Numbered from the stretch's first letter, positions 26,662 through 41,584 are shown. The stretch is DNA of 64,000 bases from Brassica napus (GCF_020379485.1 NC_063435.1:1612001-1676000); one strand, 5' to 3'. The notes: generated by a model from the letters alone, not told the origin. Translations and numbers: made by a program.

Positions 26662-27745
26662 GCATTTGCTGTTTTCGGGAAAAGTTAATAATTTACCTGG
26701 ACGATTTGTCCAAACAATTTTTTCTTTATTTAACTATTTTATTTTAAATTATTTATACTTATAAGAACGAGAATGAACCAATAGTCTCTAGATTAAATGA
26801 TAATCTGTATGTTTTAACATATTGATTTCCTAGCCCTTTCACACAAATTGGAGTATTTCTAATGCAGTATATCAAAATTAAATTTTAGAGGTAGATTTGT
26901 AAAAACTAATTAGGTTTTAAAAAGTCACTAACGCGGGATGAAAATGCTGGAAAGAACAAATACAAATAGGTTATAGGGACGACATTGACTGGTCTTTTTA
27001 CAACACCTTTAAACAGTGATAACGACCTTAACCGTGATGTAAAATTCTGTTCATCTCTTTTTTCTTGTCTACTTCAGAATTTTCACTTTTATTTATTTTA
27101 TCTAAATCAAAGGAGAAATCACAAAAAAGAAACAAGTGGCAAATTATATGTTTCCTACGTCCAACGGTGAGAACAGTTATGTCGGTAGTTACAATAAAAA
27201 TGTAGGGCAAAGCAATATTCACTGACGTATACATTTGTTTTGGAATTTTCTTGCCCAGGTTTTTAATCTAAATACCCTCGTAATTTTCCTTGTTGCTTGA
27301 CCAGAATAAGGAAAGTAGTTCCGAGTTAATCTGAGACTGGAGTTGGCCTACCATAGTATATATTAGAATTTGTTTTGACAAAAGTTTTTTTTTGCTAAGA
27401 ATCTAAATATTCATAAAATGAAAGAGTCAGATTTACAATAATTAAGAAAACCTAAAAGCAGGATCACTTTTGGCAAAAAAAAAGAATTAAAAACAAAGCA
27501 GGCCTAAGATATAATCAAACTGGGCAAACCTATTACAACCAAAGAGACATGAGAGCAGAGAAATGCTTTCTCTGCCTTCGGGATGTGATGATGGATCTAA
27601 TGTCACGGTCTATGAGTCTAAAAACTTCAGCTGCAGTGATGGAACATGGTTATGGAGAATATTGTTCCTCATATCTTATGACAAAAGTCTTATTTATATC
27701 TTTAGCTCCAAATTAATATTCAAATTGTGTAGTCGCCAATCGCCA

Positions 27746-28503
27746 TCTTATATATTAAAACAGAAGTCACAACTTTGATTCATGTGTGATTTTTTTTTTA
27801 AAATGGACCTAATGGATATATTCCTAGAAAGTCATGTTACGTTTAATATTTAATCTTATCATTTAAATTTTAGACTTAACATAAATTTTTATTGGTCTAT
27901 CAATAACTGGATTTAAAAAATAGATGATAAATATAATTTAATGTTGTAATACTATACCTCCATATGTTAAATATTTAAATATCTATCGATGTTTACTTTT
28001 AAAATTATAAAAAAAAATTAAAATAATAAAATCATATTATCTAACAATGATTAATCTTTACTACCTTAAATCAATGAAAACAAATTTTAAACTATATAGT
28101 TTATTTTAAAAATTAAACAAAAACTAAATGTTTAATTATTTACTCGATAATATAAATCTATGAAGCGAAAAGTTTAATTTTTAAAAAACTTTCTAAATTT
28201 GTGAAATGTTACAATATCTTTGAATATGACAATAAAATAATATTTTACTAATCTTTATATATATAGTTACGATTTTAATAATGAAATAATTATCCAAAAA
28301 TCTATATATAGAAGAAGATACAAATACATGTGAAAGTTTAAAACAATCTATTCAATAAAAAAAGTATACCGTAAACTTATTATGTTTTAAAAATTGATAG
28401 ATATATACATTATAATATATACCAATTTAGAATTGAAAATAAAATATTTATATAAAAATAAATGAAAACAAAAATCTGCGCGGTTGCGCGGATCGAGATC
28501 TAG
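27746..28503 (+). mobile_element. Non-autonomous Helitron (ATREP-like), copy 2
   Basis: It begins TCTTATATATTAAAACAGAA and ends with the GC-rich hairpin TGCGCGGTTGCGCGGATC followed by GAGATCTAG. It sits between host A (27745) and T (28504). It is 758 bp, AT-rich and non-coding. It shares its first 50 or so bases with the element at 16527, including ACTTTGATT and TGTGTGATTTTTT. Confidence 0.82.
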
Positions 28504-28565
28504 TTGTAAGTTAAATGTGATCATTCTCGACCTTCTACCGGCCTATTCTAAATCAAGTGTTCATA

Positions 28566-28603
28566 CATTTATAAGTTATATATATATATAACTTATAAAT
28601 GTT
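28566..28603. repeat. Perfect 38-bp palindrome
   Basis: ACATTTATAAGTTATATAT is followed directly by its exact reverse complement with no loop. It lies 63 bases beyond the Helitron 3' end. Confidence 0.9.
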
Positions 28604-29553
28604 CTTATTAATATACGTATATATAGGTATCGAATTTAATGTAGGTTTCAGTTGAAAGTGACCATATAGGAATCCATCCCTATTTCCTACGAACCACCAA
28701 CTTCACTGTAGGAATTTATAATTTTGGTTCGAATATCAGTTACGACGATTGCAAATATATTCACTGTCTTTTACATGCATATAACAAACCATATTTACAA
28801 TAAATACAAATAGAAAGATAAAAACAAGTAATACGAAATATAGAGTAAAGAGCAATCGAATCGATATTAGTATATTGCTTTTTGTGAACAGTAGGAAATC
28901 GTTTTAGGTTAGCTACTTCGAACTATTAAGTTTAGTTCGACTACATTGTGACGATTGAGGAACTATTAGTGTGATCAAAAAGTTGATATATACAGAATAC
29001 ATAATATATTATATATCAGTGGCCAGTGGGTAGTACGTACTCTCAACTTTAGGTCGAAATCCATAACTTTTTAGATGATAAAATTTGCAATTTATCTCTT
29101 TACAAATAATTAAACAAAATTAACTTTAGCCATAACTTTCTGGAGTAGTTTTCACTAACCTAAAAAGTCAAAAGTTCATTCTCATCAGAAGCTCTTCATT
29201 TACAATATTATCTTGGTGAAGTTTCTCGTTATCTACATACTACTTTAACTACTTTATTTACAGTTGCATATCCCGTAAATTACCATAAATTAACTTCAAC
29301 TACGAGTCTAAGACTGATACGCATAAATGTAATATAAAAGGATCTCAACTTAATAAGCTGAAATATAATTTATTGTAATTAAAGCTTATTAGTTGCATAG
29401 CAAAAGATTATCGAATATGAACCCTATCTAGCTCAACTTGTAATCAATATATAAGAAACATGAATGATAATTAAGCAGAAACCCTGATGGATCAACCTCT
29501 CGCAGGAGATTGTAAATGATATATAAAGCACAACTAGCCAACATATATCTTAG
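28604..29553. other. Intergenic, 3' of PRE2
   Basis: AT-rich sequence with no gene that I recognise. Confidence 0.5.
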
Positions 29554-30500
29554 TTATTCATTAATCAAGCTCCTAATAATGGCTGCTTGTGGGCTATTAG
29601 GATCAATGGTCTCCAGAAGCTGAGACAACCGATCACTAAGGTCATCGGCTTCTTTGTGCAAGTTTCTTATGTAGTTGCAAGTCTCTTGTAACACTTTCGA
29701 TGCTGATACCTATACATTTTAAAGAATGTACATTTTATAGTCAGACCCCAAATTATATATCCAAACAGTATTAGCATGGAATAATTATGTGACTTATGTA
29801 ATATGTCAAAAAGATCGAGATGCATACTGCTATAGACATATACACTACAATATTATGCATTGTTATGATTTATGAATATAAAGCTTAAGATTAGTGCTCG
29901 TTACTTGCAAAATTAAAGAAACCGGCATATTTCTTATTTTTGTGAAGCTCGTCCTTTTCTTGTTTCATACTAGAAACTAAGATAACTAAATCCAAATACG
30001 AAAAGATTAAGTCGGTGTTGTACATAAATGTATTGAATTGATAGTCCGTGAAGCAACATAGTCATCTCACATTCGATGCAATTAATCAATTATATAAGTG
30101 AAATTAGTTATAATTAGCTTAATGCTGAAGTTAGGGGAAATATGTTCCCCTCTCCTCAAAGTCCGGTTAATGGTCAAACGTCTTTTAGAAACTTTAAACT
30201 GCAATCTCCCATACATAATTACTATATGACTATAACGCATTATGCTCCAACATGTTGTATATGTGAATTTTTCATCAAACATAGTAACTAACCCTGAGTA
30301 AATATCTTATCATAAAATTCAAACTTAAGTATACATAGAAGCTTATACATATATGTATTTTTAAAAACATTTACCGTGCTGGAACGACGGTTCTGACGAA
30401 TCTCTGGAATGGACTGTCGGAGCTTAGAGATAAGATCAGTGATCTGATCATCGCTAATCCTTGACGATGAGCTTGCTTGTCTCGACCTTCTGCTAGACAT
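29554..30500 (-). CDS. PRE2: Atypical HLH protein of the PRE/BANQUO family (PRE2/BNQ2-like)
   Basis: Two minus-strand exons, 30500-30375 and 29709-29554, are split by a 665-base intron and give 93 residues, the normal size for this family. The N-terminus is [20 protein letters not shown]. Helix 1 is [13 protein letters not shown], the loop is [13 protein letters not shown], and helix 2 is [20 protein letters not shown]. The basic DNA-contact region of true bHLH factors is absent, so the protein acts by dimerising with other HLH proteins. Family members promote cell elongation downstream of gibberellin and brassinosteroid. It lies next to HAT7 as in Arabidopsis (At5g15150 and At5g15160). A TATA motif on the minus strand sits at about 30643-30650. 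Confidence 0.93.
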
Positions 30501-30642
30501 TTTTTGAATTTTTTATATAGAGATTGTATATATATCCAGTAGAGTACTCTCTCTTTTTTTGTTATCTCTTGTGGGTTAGAAAAGAAGTAAAATTGTTTGT
30601 GCTTGTCGAAAGAAAGAGAGAATTAAGAAGAAAATGGTGTAA

Positions 30643-30650
30643 TTATATAG
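30643..30650 (-). promoter_or_regulatory. TATA box of PRE2
   Basis: The minus strand reads CTCTATATAATT here, about 145 bases upstream of the PRE2 ATG. No stronger TATA candidate lies nearer. Confidence 0.45.
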
Positions 30651-33600
30651 AGGGCAAGGACCACTTCTAGAGAGAGATACATAGAATACAATAAATTTAA
30701 ATATGGATGTTGGATATGGCGAAGACAAGTGCATAAGAGAGAGCAGTGGTTTGGCATTGGAGTTCTGGATACAAGACACGTGAATTACCATAAATCAGAT
30801 TGTGATGTATATATATATATATATATATGATAATACATGTGTGTAACTAGGATTAAAATATTTGTCGTACATGAAAAGGTTAAATAGAACCATTGCTTTG
30901 AGCAACGGTTAAATAGAACCAATTCTGAATTCCCCTCTTGGTAATGACATATATGAGGATGTACTATTAAATTTTAAGACCTAACGAAACGACCACAAGA
31001 TCCAAAAATAAGGAGATTAATTTCCACAATTTGTAAATTGTTATCTGAAATATGTTATATAAGCATAGAAAACAAATATTTGCATTGGGGATCCATTTCT
31101 GATTTCAACCAATAAAACAAAGAACATTAAAATATTGTCACTTGACTTTATAATATAAGGATATAATACTAGTGTAAAGTTTGTCATCTAGAGTATGGGA
31201 GAGGGAGAGAATCAATTATATATCCGATCGATGATACGTAAAACCAAGAAGATTTTGTGTATCAGTTATAGTCATATGGGTAAATAAAAACAATGACTTC
31301 ACTTAGGTCATTTGAGACCACTAGGGAGCATACACTATCCTATAATAAATCACAGGGGAGGGGCCGGTTTTTGTCCAATCTATATCACGTGTATGTGTAA
31401 CTCGATAGATTGTGTATGCTTACGATATTTATTTGCATATAATATATACCAATATAAACTTTATCATATCACCAAACCCAGTTACTTCGACCATTTTCTA
31501 AGAGAGGTAAAATTTAAACTCGTATTCCTCATATGATTCTGCTAAATATATATACGCCATGGTGATGATATGCAAACATATAAATGAAAGATTATGATAA
31601 TAAGTAGATGCATGTATATATTTAGAAAACAAGGAGATGGTGTGATGAAGTGTGCATCAAAGAAAAATGTTTGTTGATGAGCACACAAAGGTGGGACTAT
31701 TTATGTTTTTTAAATTTCGAAGTTAATTTTGTTGTAAACAAAAAAAAAATTTTAACCTCCCATGTGATGATATGACACTCATTTCTCCCTCTAATCAGGG
31801 AGCATCCATATACTTTAAGCTCCTCCTCCCACATGACATTTTTTGTGTCTCTATACTTCTATCTAACTGTAGCAAGTTAAACCTTTGGTTTAAGAAGTTT
31901 AAGAAGTTTGTTGTGCTACAAATTATACATAATTAGTTATATATTACAAAACTGTTATAGTATTTATACTGAATATTTACATCTGAAATGTGTAAATACT
32001 GTAGAACTTTTATACAGTTTCAACATCTCAATTCCTTTTATCCAATAGGAGAGTAGGGGGAGTCAGAGTCACGACCCCCCACTATATATCCACAACTTAC
32101 CGCAATAGTTTTTGTTTTGGGGGTGCAATAAACCTGTAAATGTCTATGTTTTTACTGTAAAAAGAAGAAAATCAGAATGATGCATGCTAGGAATCTCGTG
32201 TATGAATTACGATAGATCTGGATGTAATTTATAACTAAATGTATGACTAATCCACTTATCATTGAGTAATTTAAAATTGAATATTTATATATTTAGCGTT
32301 GTATTAAGGTTTAAATATTGTTGATTTGGATTTTTTTTTAAATTGATATATATTGTTCATCTTGGAGTGTGGTTAGATGAGCCTCAAATTCTCTATTATC
32401 ATTTTTTTTTCTTACAAATAAGACAAAGGAAAACATTTGAAATTATAACATTATTTCATGTCTTCTACTGTAGAGTGATGAATTTTTTCATTCCTTGCAT
32501 TGACAAGGTGTATATGCCCGGAATATGAGAATTAATTCAAGCTATGAAATGTGAAGACAACTTACACTTTAAAAATATTTGGTGATACTGTATCATTTTT
32601 CTAGACACTACCGATATCCTAAGGCTCAAGGCACTCTACAAAATTATCCAAACTTCTGGAAATTGACATGGCAAGCTGTGAATGGCCCGAACATAGCAGA
32701 AGGGTCTTATTCTTAACCAATATATAAATTACGATTAGCTTTTATCAAAATCGGAGGACTAATTTAGCATGTCAAATAGCAATTGACTTATGAATCTTAT
32801 TATCCTAACTAACTATGCCTTTTTGTCTTACATTTTTGATAGATATGATATAAGCAAATCATCGAGGAGAGGGACGGGTGTTGTTGGAAATGTAGACATT
32901 GATTGTGAATGCTTGTCTTCGTCTGTTTGTATTATAAATGTCTATCGAATATGTACCACAATAATGTTGTCTCGAATTTAAATCTTAGGTTTCTTGTAAC
33001 CAACGACACACTTCTGTCATAATAATATGAAATACTTACGACTCCATTTTCCCTGTCGATATTTGGTGTTTGTAGTTCGTAGAGATCACCCTATGCTAAT
33101 TAATCGTGTCTGAATTCTATAAATGTATATAGATGTATATAAGTTTTTGTGTTGCTCAAAAAAAAAAGTATATAAGTTTAAGGGTTTTTCATTAAAAAAA
33201 GAAAGAGTTTAAGGGTTTTAATGGGCTTGCTAGGTTAAGCTACCACTTGCTCTATCAGGAGTTCTTTACTTTGAAAAATTTACTCAAAGCAAAATAGGAT
33301 AACAAATGAATTACAAATTACCAAGAATAGCCGTGTCTGCTTTAAGGCTACTAAACTAATGATGTATAGCTTGCAAACTGAACAAATAGATTAGAATATA
33401 TGCCCAAGAATGACGCGTACAAATCTAAAAACAGTCTAAATTTCTATTGTAAGTATTTTGTTTACATCCGAACAAACAATACATTAAGAATTCCGACATA
33501 AAAAATGACTAACACTTTAATCCAAATATAGCATTAATGAATCACAGTATATGATTTCTTTATCTATATTTCGATACAATTTTTATCCAAATTATGCAAT

Positions 33601-33723
33601 GAAGTGCACTGAGGAAGAAGAAGATAAACGTAACGCGGCATGTGGGGGAACTCTCACCACCACATCAGCAATAGCATTTAACATTTTGATATGTAGCGTG
33701 ACGCAGACATTTTTACCATGAAA
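30651..33723. other. Intergenic between PRE2 and tRNA-Val
   Basis: No gene is recognised. A TA run lies at 30809-30828. The Arabidopsis tyrosyl-DNA phosphodiesterase TDP1, expected between PRE2 and peroxidase 56, is not visible, although its small exons would be harder to exclude than an intronless gene. The frames at 31312, 32343 and 32790 carry no motifs. Confidence 0.5.
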
Positions 33724-33797
33724 GTCTGGGTGGTGTAGTCGGTTATCACGCTAGTCTCACACACTAGAGGTCCCCGGTTCGAACCCGGGCTCAGACA
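33724..33797 (+). tRNA. tRNA-Val (anticodon CAC)
   Basis: The acceptor stem GTCTGGG pairs with CTCAGAC (one G-U pair). The D arm is TGGTGTAGTCGGTTATCAC, containing the A box. The anticodon stem CTAGT/ACTAG encloses loop CTCACAC, so the anticodon is CAC. The T arm CCCCGGTTCGAACCCGGG matches the B box GGTTCGAACC. No intron. The discriminator base is A, and a T run (about 33800) follows within a few bases, as for RNA polymerase III termination. Confidence 0.96.
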
Positions 33798-34611
33798 ATT
33801 TTAATTTTCTTATTTTCGTAATTTTTAAAGTACTCTCACATTGACACGTTTCTTCAACAAATTAGTTTGGCCATAGCAGGACTAGGAATGCCTTTGCGTC
33901 ATCTGTATGTGGTTTTATTGGGCTTTATATATTATCAGCCTAGATATGACCACTCTAATGGACCATTCATTCCCGTCTAATATAACTGCATTAATATTTG
34001 GATCAAAGACTTCAAAGCATTACGTTGATATGTTACTATCAAGTGTGAGTGGACACTATAGTTGAGTCCAAATAGTTCGTCAAATATTGTCAAAAGGATA
34101 TTAATTAACTACGTCAAGACTCAAAACTGTTAAGCTGTATATTTTATACTCCTACCGTATTATTGTCGGCTTAGAAGTTCAATTTCACAAGCAAAAGTTG
34201 TTTCATTTTTAGTCCTCTTACCTACCAGCCATCGTATACAACTCGGGACGGCTCATGTTGCATTTACTAAACATAATATATCTTTTTGTGGTTTACTTGT
34301 CAGTTTCAAGTTAGTTATCGACAAAATCAAGCAACTCATATTCATTTTGAACACCTAATGGACGAAAAGGTCTGAAATTATCAGTTGTCCGAAACTCCAG
34401 TCTCTGTTTGTTAGCTTCTTTTTTTTAATATTGCATTAGGCCGCCTTTATATTGTGTACATGAAGCAACCCAATAAACCCATAAACAAACGAAAACTAGA
34501 TATATTCCACAAACAATTATTGATAACTGAACAAAATAACAAAACATTATACTCGGTCACATCTGTTAATAACGTAAAATATAGTATTCAGAACCACACC
34601 TCCCGTGTTAG
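33798..34611. other. Intergenic, upstream of peroxidase 56
   Basis: No gene is visible. The frame at 34454-34681 overlaps the peroxidase promoter and 5' leader. Confidence 0.5.
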
Positions 34612-34619
34612 TATAAATA
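34612..34619 (+). promoter_or_regulatory. TATA box of the peroxidase gene
   Basis: TATAAATA lies 76 bases upstream of the peroxidase ATG, in the context TTAGTATAAATAAC. Confidence 0.6.
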
Positions 34620-34687
34620 ACAACATTAGTCTTTATCAAAATTATTGTCATCGATCATTGATCAAAAGAGAAGTTAATTAGTAACAA

Positions 34688-36237
<1,550 letters not shown>

Positions 36238-37090
36238 GTATAGATCTTCTTGTGAGATTGTGATTATTTGCATTGTGATTGTTTGTGTATTTTCTCTTGA
36301 AGAATTATGAGTGAAATAAACGTATCAATTGTCTAAAATGGAAAGTAAAATTGTAAAACAAACTATGTCAAGTTTTTTTTGCACAAAAATTAATATGGAG
36401 GATGTATTTTTCTTTCAAATGAACTAGTATCATATAAATTCCCACAGGATGTTATTTTATATTTTGATTTTCAAGGCATTCATCTTAATTAGACGGTATA
36501 TGATACATATCAAACTTAAAAAAATTGGTGTTTCTGAATATGCTAAAGATTTAGAAAACACTCAATATACTATTTTTCGTCTTGTAGTTAACGTTGTTGT
36601 TTTGTATCATTAGTGGCAAACTATAATATTAATTTGCTTTATAAGGAGGAGTCTACTTTTTGACTAGTATTTTTGCATTAATCAGATGATTCAGATCTTA
36701 TCTTTAATTCAAAGTATATTTTGAATTTTAACTCTAGCATATGGCGATATACATACGTATTACATAATTAATAGTTTTACATGCATATATAGAGAAACAG
36801 AGATTATATATGTAAGAAAAAGTCGAGCATAAAATTTCATGAGCTCATGTATATATACATTGACGGTTTATATACACATGACATTATGACAAGAAAAAAG
36901 ACTCTCTAAAGAGTTCTTCCAGAAATAAAACCAACAAGAAAAACAGAAACATTAGAAGAGAAAACGCAGAGGACCAAATCACCTGCACAATACAAAAACG
37001 ATCAACCAAAGTTAATATCATCATCAGATGCACACAGTTTGATTGATCGATCGAGAAACAGAGAGATAAACCTTTGATCGATGAGAATCA
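36238..37090. other. Intergenic, convergent 3' ends
   Basis: The 3' flanks of the peroxidase (+) and the small unknown gene (-) meet here. No further gene. Confidence 0.5.
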
Positions 37091-37453
37091 TCACTGGACA
37101 GCGTTAACGGATCTCACTTTCCCACTAAGAGGTGAACATGGCAGACTCGGCCTCGAGATCAGGAACAGACCGAGACGAGGTGGATGATGAACGTATCGTC
37201 TATTCTCTAGACTCGCAGCTCTGGCTTCGACGAGAACACAGAGGTCTTCCTCTCTGATCTTCAAAACCTGGCTGTGTACTCGCTCCTTACCCGTCTTTCC
37301 CGTGACCGTAGGAGCTGCTCCCCAACGTCCGACAGATCTCGGAGACTCAGTCTCAGCTTCCGATGATCCGCTGCTCTCTGTTTCAACCTCTTCCACCATC
37401 TTCCTCGCTACTGCCTCCATCTCCGACCAAGCTTCAGCTTCTCGTCTCGTCAT
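37091..37453 (-). CDS. Small conserved-looking protein of unknown function
   Basis: A single-exon minus-strand frame encodes 120 residues beginning MTRREAEAWSEMEAVARKMV. An N-terminal amphipathic, acidic region is followed by a Ser/Glu-rich stretch (VETESSGSSEAETESPRS) and a basic C-terminal half with short hydrophobic segments (RLGLFLISRP). No signal peptide, membrane segment or known domain is seen. GC content is higher than the surroundings, which supports coding. It lies between peroxidase 56 and ribosomal S9, where Arabidopsis has the uncharacterised At5g15190, so I take it as the syntenic counterpart. Function unknown. Its promoter carries a cluster of ACGT-core elements. Confidence 0.75.
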   Translation of the reverse strand: MTRREAEAWSEMEAVARKMVEEVETESSGSSEAETESPRSVGRWGAAPTVTGKTGKERVHSQVLKIREEDLCVLVEARAASLENRRYVHHPPRLGLFLISRPSLPCSPLSGKVRSVNAVQ

Positions 37454-37537
37454 CGTTTAAAAAAAAAAAAGATTTGAATCTTCGGAAGTTAAAATTTATT
37501 GTGAACTTGTGACAGACATGTGAAACAGAGCTTCTTA

Positions 37538-37717
37538 ATTTATATACACGGGAAGAAAAACGGTTATTGTTGACGTGTCGGTATTGATGACGTCATTTGA
37601 TATGTGTACCATAGAGGTTTTGACACGTGGGATATTAGCTGAGCCTGTCGGAAAGAGAAATCGTGTGGACCGGATCTCTCTGTTGTGTTGTTTGACCAGA
37701 TGAAATGAGACGTGTGG
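37538..37717 (-). promoter_or_regulatory. Promoter with TATA box and ACGT-core (G-box/C-box) cluster
   Basis: Upstream of the small unknown gene, the minus strand has TATATAAA at about 37539-37546. Within the next 170 bases lie TGACGTGTC (37571-37579), the palindrome TGACGTCA (37588-37595), ACACGTGG (37623-37630) and ACGTGTGG (37710-37717). These are bZIP-type binding sites (ABRE/G-box and C-box). Abscisic acid or stress control is an inference. Confidence 0.55.
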
Positions 37718-38956
37718 AAGAAGTGGAAATCGGATCTGAAAACGACCAGATCCGAAGCCGTTTTGTTCGGCATTTTTCCAACACTAGTTCGATAACTTCC
37801 AATTTTACAAAGACTATAGACCATGTCATCTCCATAATAATCCCTCTTAGATTTGGTTTCAAGAGCTAACATTTTCTAAGCTCTATGTTTTTATTTTGGG
37901 GACAGATGTAGGTTATTTTTCATATTTTATTTATTGATATCAGATATTTGCATCTCGTATCATACCATTAAATTGCGTATTATTGTCAATAGATTTTTGA
38001 AAAAAAAAAGTAATTAGCAGATATATATATATATATTTTTTGATCAAAATTAGCAGATATATATATATATATACATAAATTATAACAGTTGCGTTAATGT
38101 GATAGTAGATGGAATCCAATTGGAACATTTAACATTTTTGAAAATGTTTTAACATATACTACTAAAGTTATGTGGTTATTGTAGATATATTTTCTTAATA
38201 TTAACAACAATAAAATTATAATGGTCGCATGATTGGTAATGGAAAGGCAGGGTAGGGTCATATCCATCGGCAGATATTCAAAATTATAAAAAATCAGAGT
38301 ATCTCATTTCCAAAATTATAAAAAATTAGAGTATCTCATTTTCTTAACTACGTGGAGAAATGGGATTTGTATCATGGCTTACATCGAGTGATAAGTCATA
38401 CTACTATCTTCATTTACGTGTCTGACTAACCTACAGCAGCTTGAATCTTTCAAGCATAAAAACAATTATTAGTATGATGAGATGGTTTCCACGTAATCCG
38501 CATGTAACGCGTGTGCTAAGTAAACACCAAGTGTTAGTAAGCAACTGTACTGTGCATTATATAATCACGGACGGCGATATCACTAAGAATTTTTTTTTTT
38601 TTTGATCAACAATATCACTAAGAATTTAAGAATAATAAAATAGGACTTAAATAAAATAAACTAGTGTTAACAAGGCCTAAGGAAAACAACTAATGTTATA
38701 TACTTATAGGGTGCTAAAGATAAGGACATAGCATGAGCATCCATTAGAGCCAAGAAATTATTTTCGGGTTTAAGCTTTTGCAAAAAGATGAGTATAATTT
38801 TTGTGGGTCTGAAAATAAAAATATAACTCAAAGAAAGGTTCTGACACACAAAGAAACCACGAAACAATCGTCTGAAAATGAAGAACAAAGTTCAAGACTA
38901 AAAATATCAAAAAGCAGATCGCTTCATAGCTAAAAAGCTGCGGTGAGAGTTAAGAT
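37718..38956. other. Intergenic, 3' of ribosomal S9
   Basis: No gene. Two TA runs with a shared TTAGCAGATATATATA start lie at about 38013-38071. A tandem 32-base unit (AGAGTATCTCATTT core) lies at about 38280-38343, and TATCACTAAGAATTT is repeated at 38578 and 38613. Confidence 0.55.
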
Positions 38957-39863
<907 letters not shown>

Positions 39864-39957
39864 GTTTTGGTCTTCTTAGTGAGAAGCGGCGGTCTTGAGA
39901 GCTAGGGCACGTAGAGAGGTTAAGAAGGAGACGAGTTCCTGCTTTATATGATTGTTT

Positions 39958-40037
39958 AAAACCCTAAGTCTCGTGGATTTAATGGGCCTTTCTGGATATA
40001 GTGGCCCGTTTTAATTGGAATGTAACTCTATTGGGCC
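39958..40037 (-). promoter_or_regulatory. Telo-box and site II elements upstream of ribosomal protein S9
   Basis: AAACCCTAA (telo-box, 39958-39966) lies about 95 bases upstream of the ATG. TGGGCC/T-type site II elements follow at 39983-39988, about 40003 (GGCCC) and 40032-40037. This combination is characteristic of plant ribosomal protein and other growth-linked promoters (TCP-factor sites). Confidence 0.65.
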
Positions 40038-40954
40038 TTTCCCTTGGGTTCACTATATGCTTCATTTTTCAGCTTACTATATATAGTATATTAACTTGTT
40101 TGAACCCAAAAAAATTGTGATTTTACTTTTTCATTTGTGGATTAGTTTTGTACCAAAGGATGTTATTTTGCACATGTCTTAATGTTAGATCAATATAAAA
40201 AATGATAATTGCAATATTAAAGATGACATACTGTATAATTTATTTTCTACCAAACGAAATAACTTTTGTTTAAAAATGAGGTTTGCACTAATGAAAAGAA
40301 AATGCAAAATAGAGGGAAATAATTCAAAAATTGATGTGGGTGACAAGTGACAACTTGAGAAGAAATGGGAGGAAACTGCTTTTAATGAGTAAAACAAGTT
40401 GGCTCTTGATTGCACATTATGCCCGAAAACAAAGCTGGCTCGCCATACTCATATACTGTATATGATTACTACTAAAATTGAAAGCGATAAGGTATCGTTG
40501 TCTTACTTTCGGATATACATACAGCCGCAGACTAACGTATCTAACATAGAAAAATAAGATAAGGTCAGTAACCAGTTTTCTTACTGGAGTTCTATTAACA
40601 ACCTTTGATTGGGTACACTCCGGTTGTTGTAACGAGGATTGTTTTGTCTTTAGTTTTGAACTGAGAGAGTGGAGCTCCTATTAAGTTTCAATCTATTACA
40701 ATATGTTAGTAGATAGTGTTGTGCTTCTTGTTTAGCTCGCATTGGAGGTAGAGTCAGGGACGTATACAAGAGCCTGATGCTTGTACTTTTATGGGGTCAA
40801 TATTTGATGATCTTTTGGACAATTGAGCTTATGCATTGGCGTAAACAGCATATGTTATTGAATTGAGTATTGTTATACCATCGTCTTTTTTGTCAAGAGA
40901 TAGTATTATCTAACAAAAGAAAGGCACATTTAGATTGTTGAATCAATGTCTTTT
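40038..40954. other. Intergenic between S9 and L27 genes
   Basis: No gene recognised. Arabidopsis has the intronless zinc-finger homeodomain gene HB30 between these two ribosomal genes; it is absent here. Confidence 0.55.
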
Positions 40955-41584
40955 TCACGACGACGAAGAAGCTGTCTCCAATTCCATCTTAGTCGAAGCA
41001 GCTTTTGTGTAGATAGGGTGAAGAACATGACCTCCCTTAGGATCAACGTGGATCCATTTGCGACCAGTGATCTTGTTTTTCTCGAACCTGACTCGTCCTT
41101 CCTTCAATGCAAACAGAGTATGGTCCTTCCCGATGCCAACATAGTCTCCAGGATGAAACCGAGTTCCACGTTGTCGGACTATTATGTTTCCCGGTATCAC
41201 ATTCTGCAAAATCACACGAACACACTCATATTGATTTGGTTCTCTTCATCCTAATTAGCTCATTGTTGTAAAGTTACCTCTCCTCCGAACTTCTTGACGC
41301 CGAGATTCTTGGGTTTAGAGTCACGACCGTTCTTGGTGGAACCAGCGGTTTTCTTAGTAGCCCAACGCTTAAACACCAAACTCAACCCACTTGATGAACC
41401 ATCTTAAACAAACAACAACAACAACACAAGTTAGTTAACCAGGAAAGCTGATCAAACACACACAGAGAGACTGATAAGTATATATACCGGAGATGCCACT
41501 GCCATTGTAAGCAGGGACCTCTGTGATTAGTTCCCTCAAACTAACTCTTCTGCATATGGATGCTGCTGAGTTCAAGAAATTCAT
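40955..41584 (-). CDS. Organellar ribosomal protein L27 (bL27), probably mitochondrial
   Basis: Three minus-strand exons, 41584-41488, 41402-41278 and 41203-40955, give 156 residues. The N-terminal 35 or so residues are rich in Ser, Arg and Leu without acidic clusters at the start ([20 protein letters not shown]), as in an organelle-targeting peptide. The bL27 domain starts at [16 protein letters not shown], the conserved ribosomal A/P-site-facing motif. It continues [28 protein letters not shown] and [20 protein letters not shown]. It is part of the large subunit and lies near the peptidyl-transferase centre. Mitochondrial rather than plastid assignment rests on resemblance to At5g15220. No defects seen. 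Confidence 0.93.

Larger units (their letters stand above)
23432..27745. other. Intergenic, upstream of HAT7
   Basis: There is no recognisable gene. It includes a TA run at 24026-24052, a 36-base direct repeat at 24476 and 24533, and a 47-base imperfect direct repeat at 26538 and 26615. The frames at 25058, 25988, 26985 and 27563 show no family features. Confidence 0.5.

Noticed and set aside
30576..30791. Minus-strand frame upstream of PRE2
   Set aside because: It covers the PRE2 promoter and leader and has no recognisable features.
37564..37872. Minus-strand open frame of 102 codons
   Set aside because: It lies inside the promoter of the small unknown gene, with G-boxes and no protein-like features, and a second frame overlaps it.
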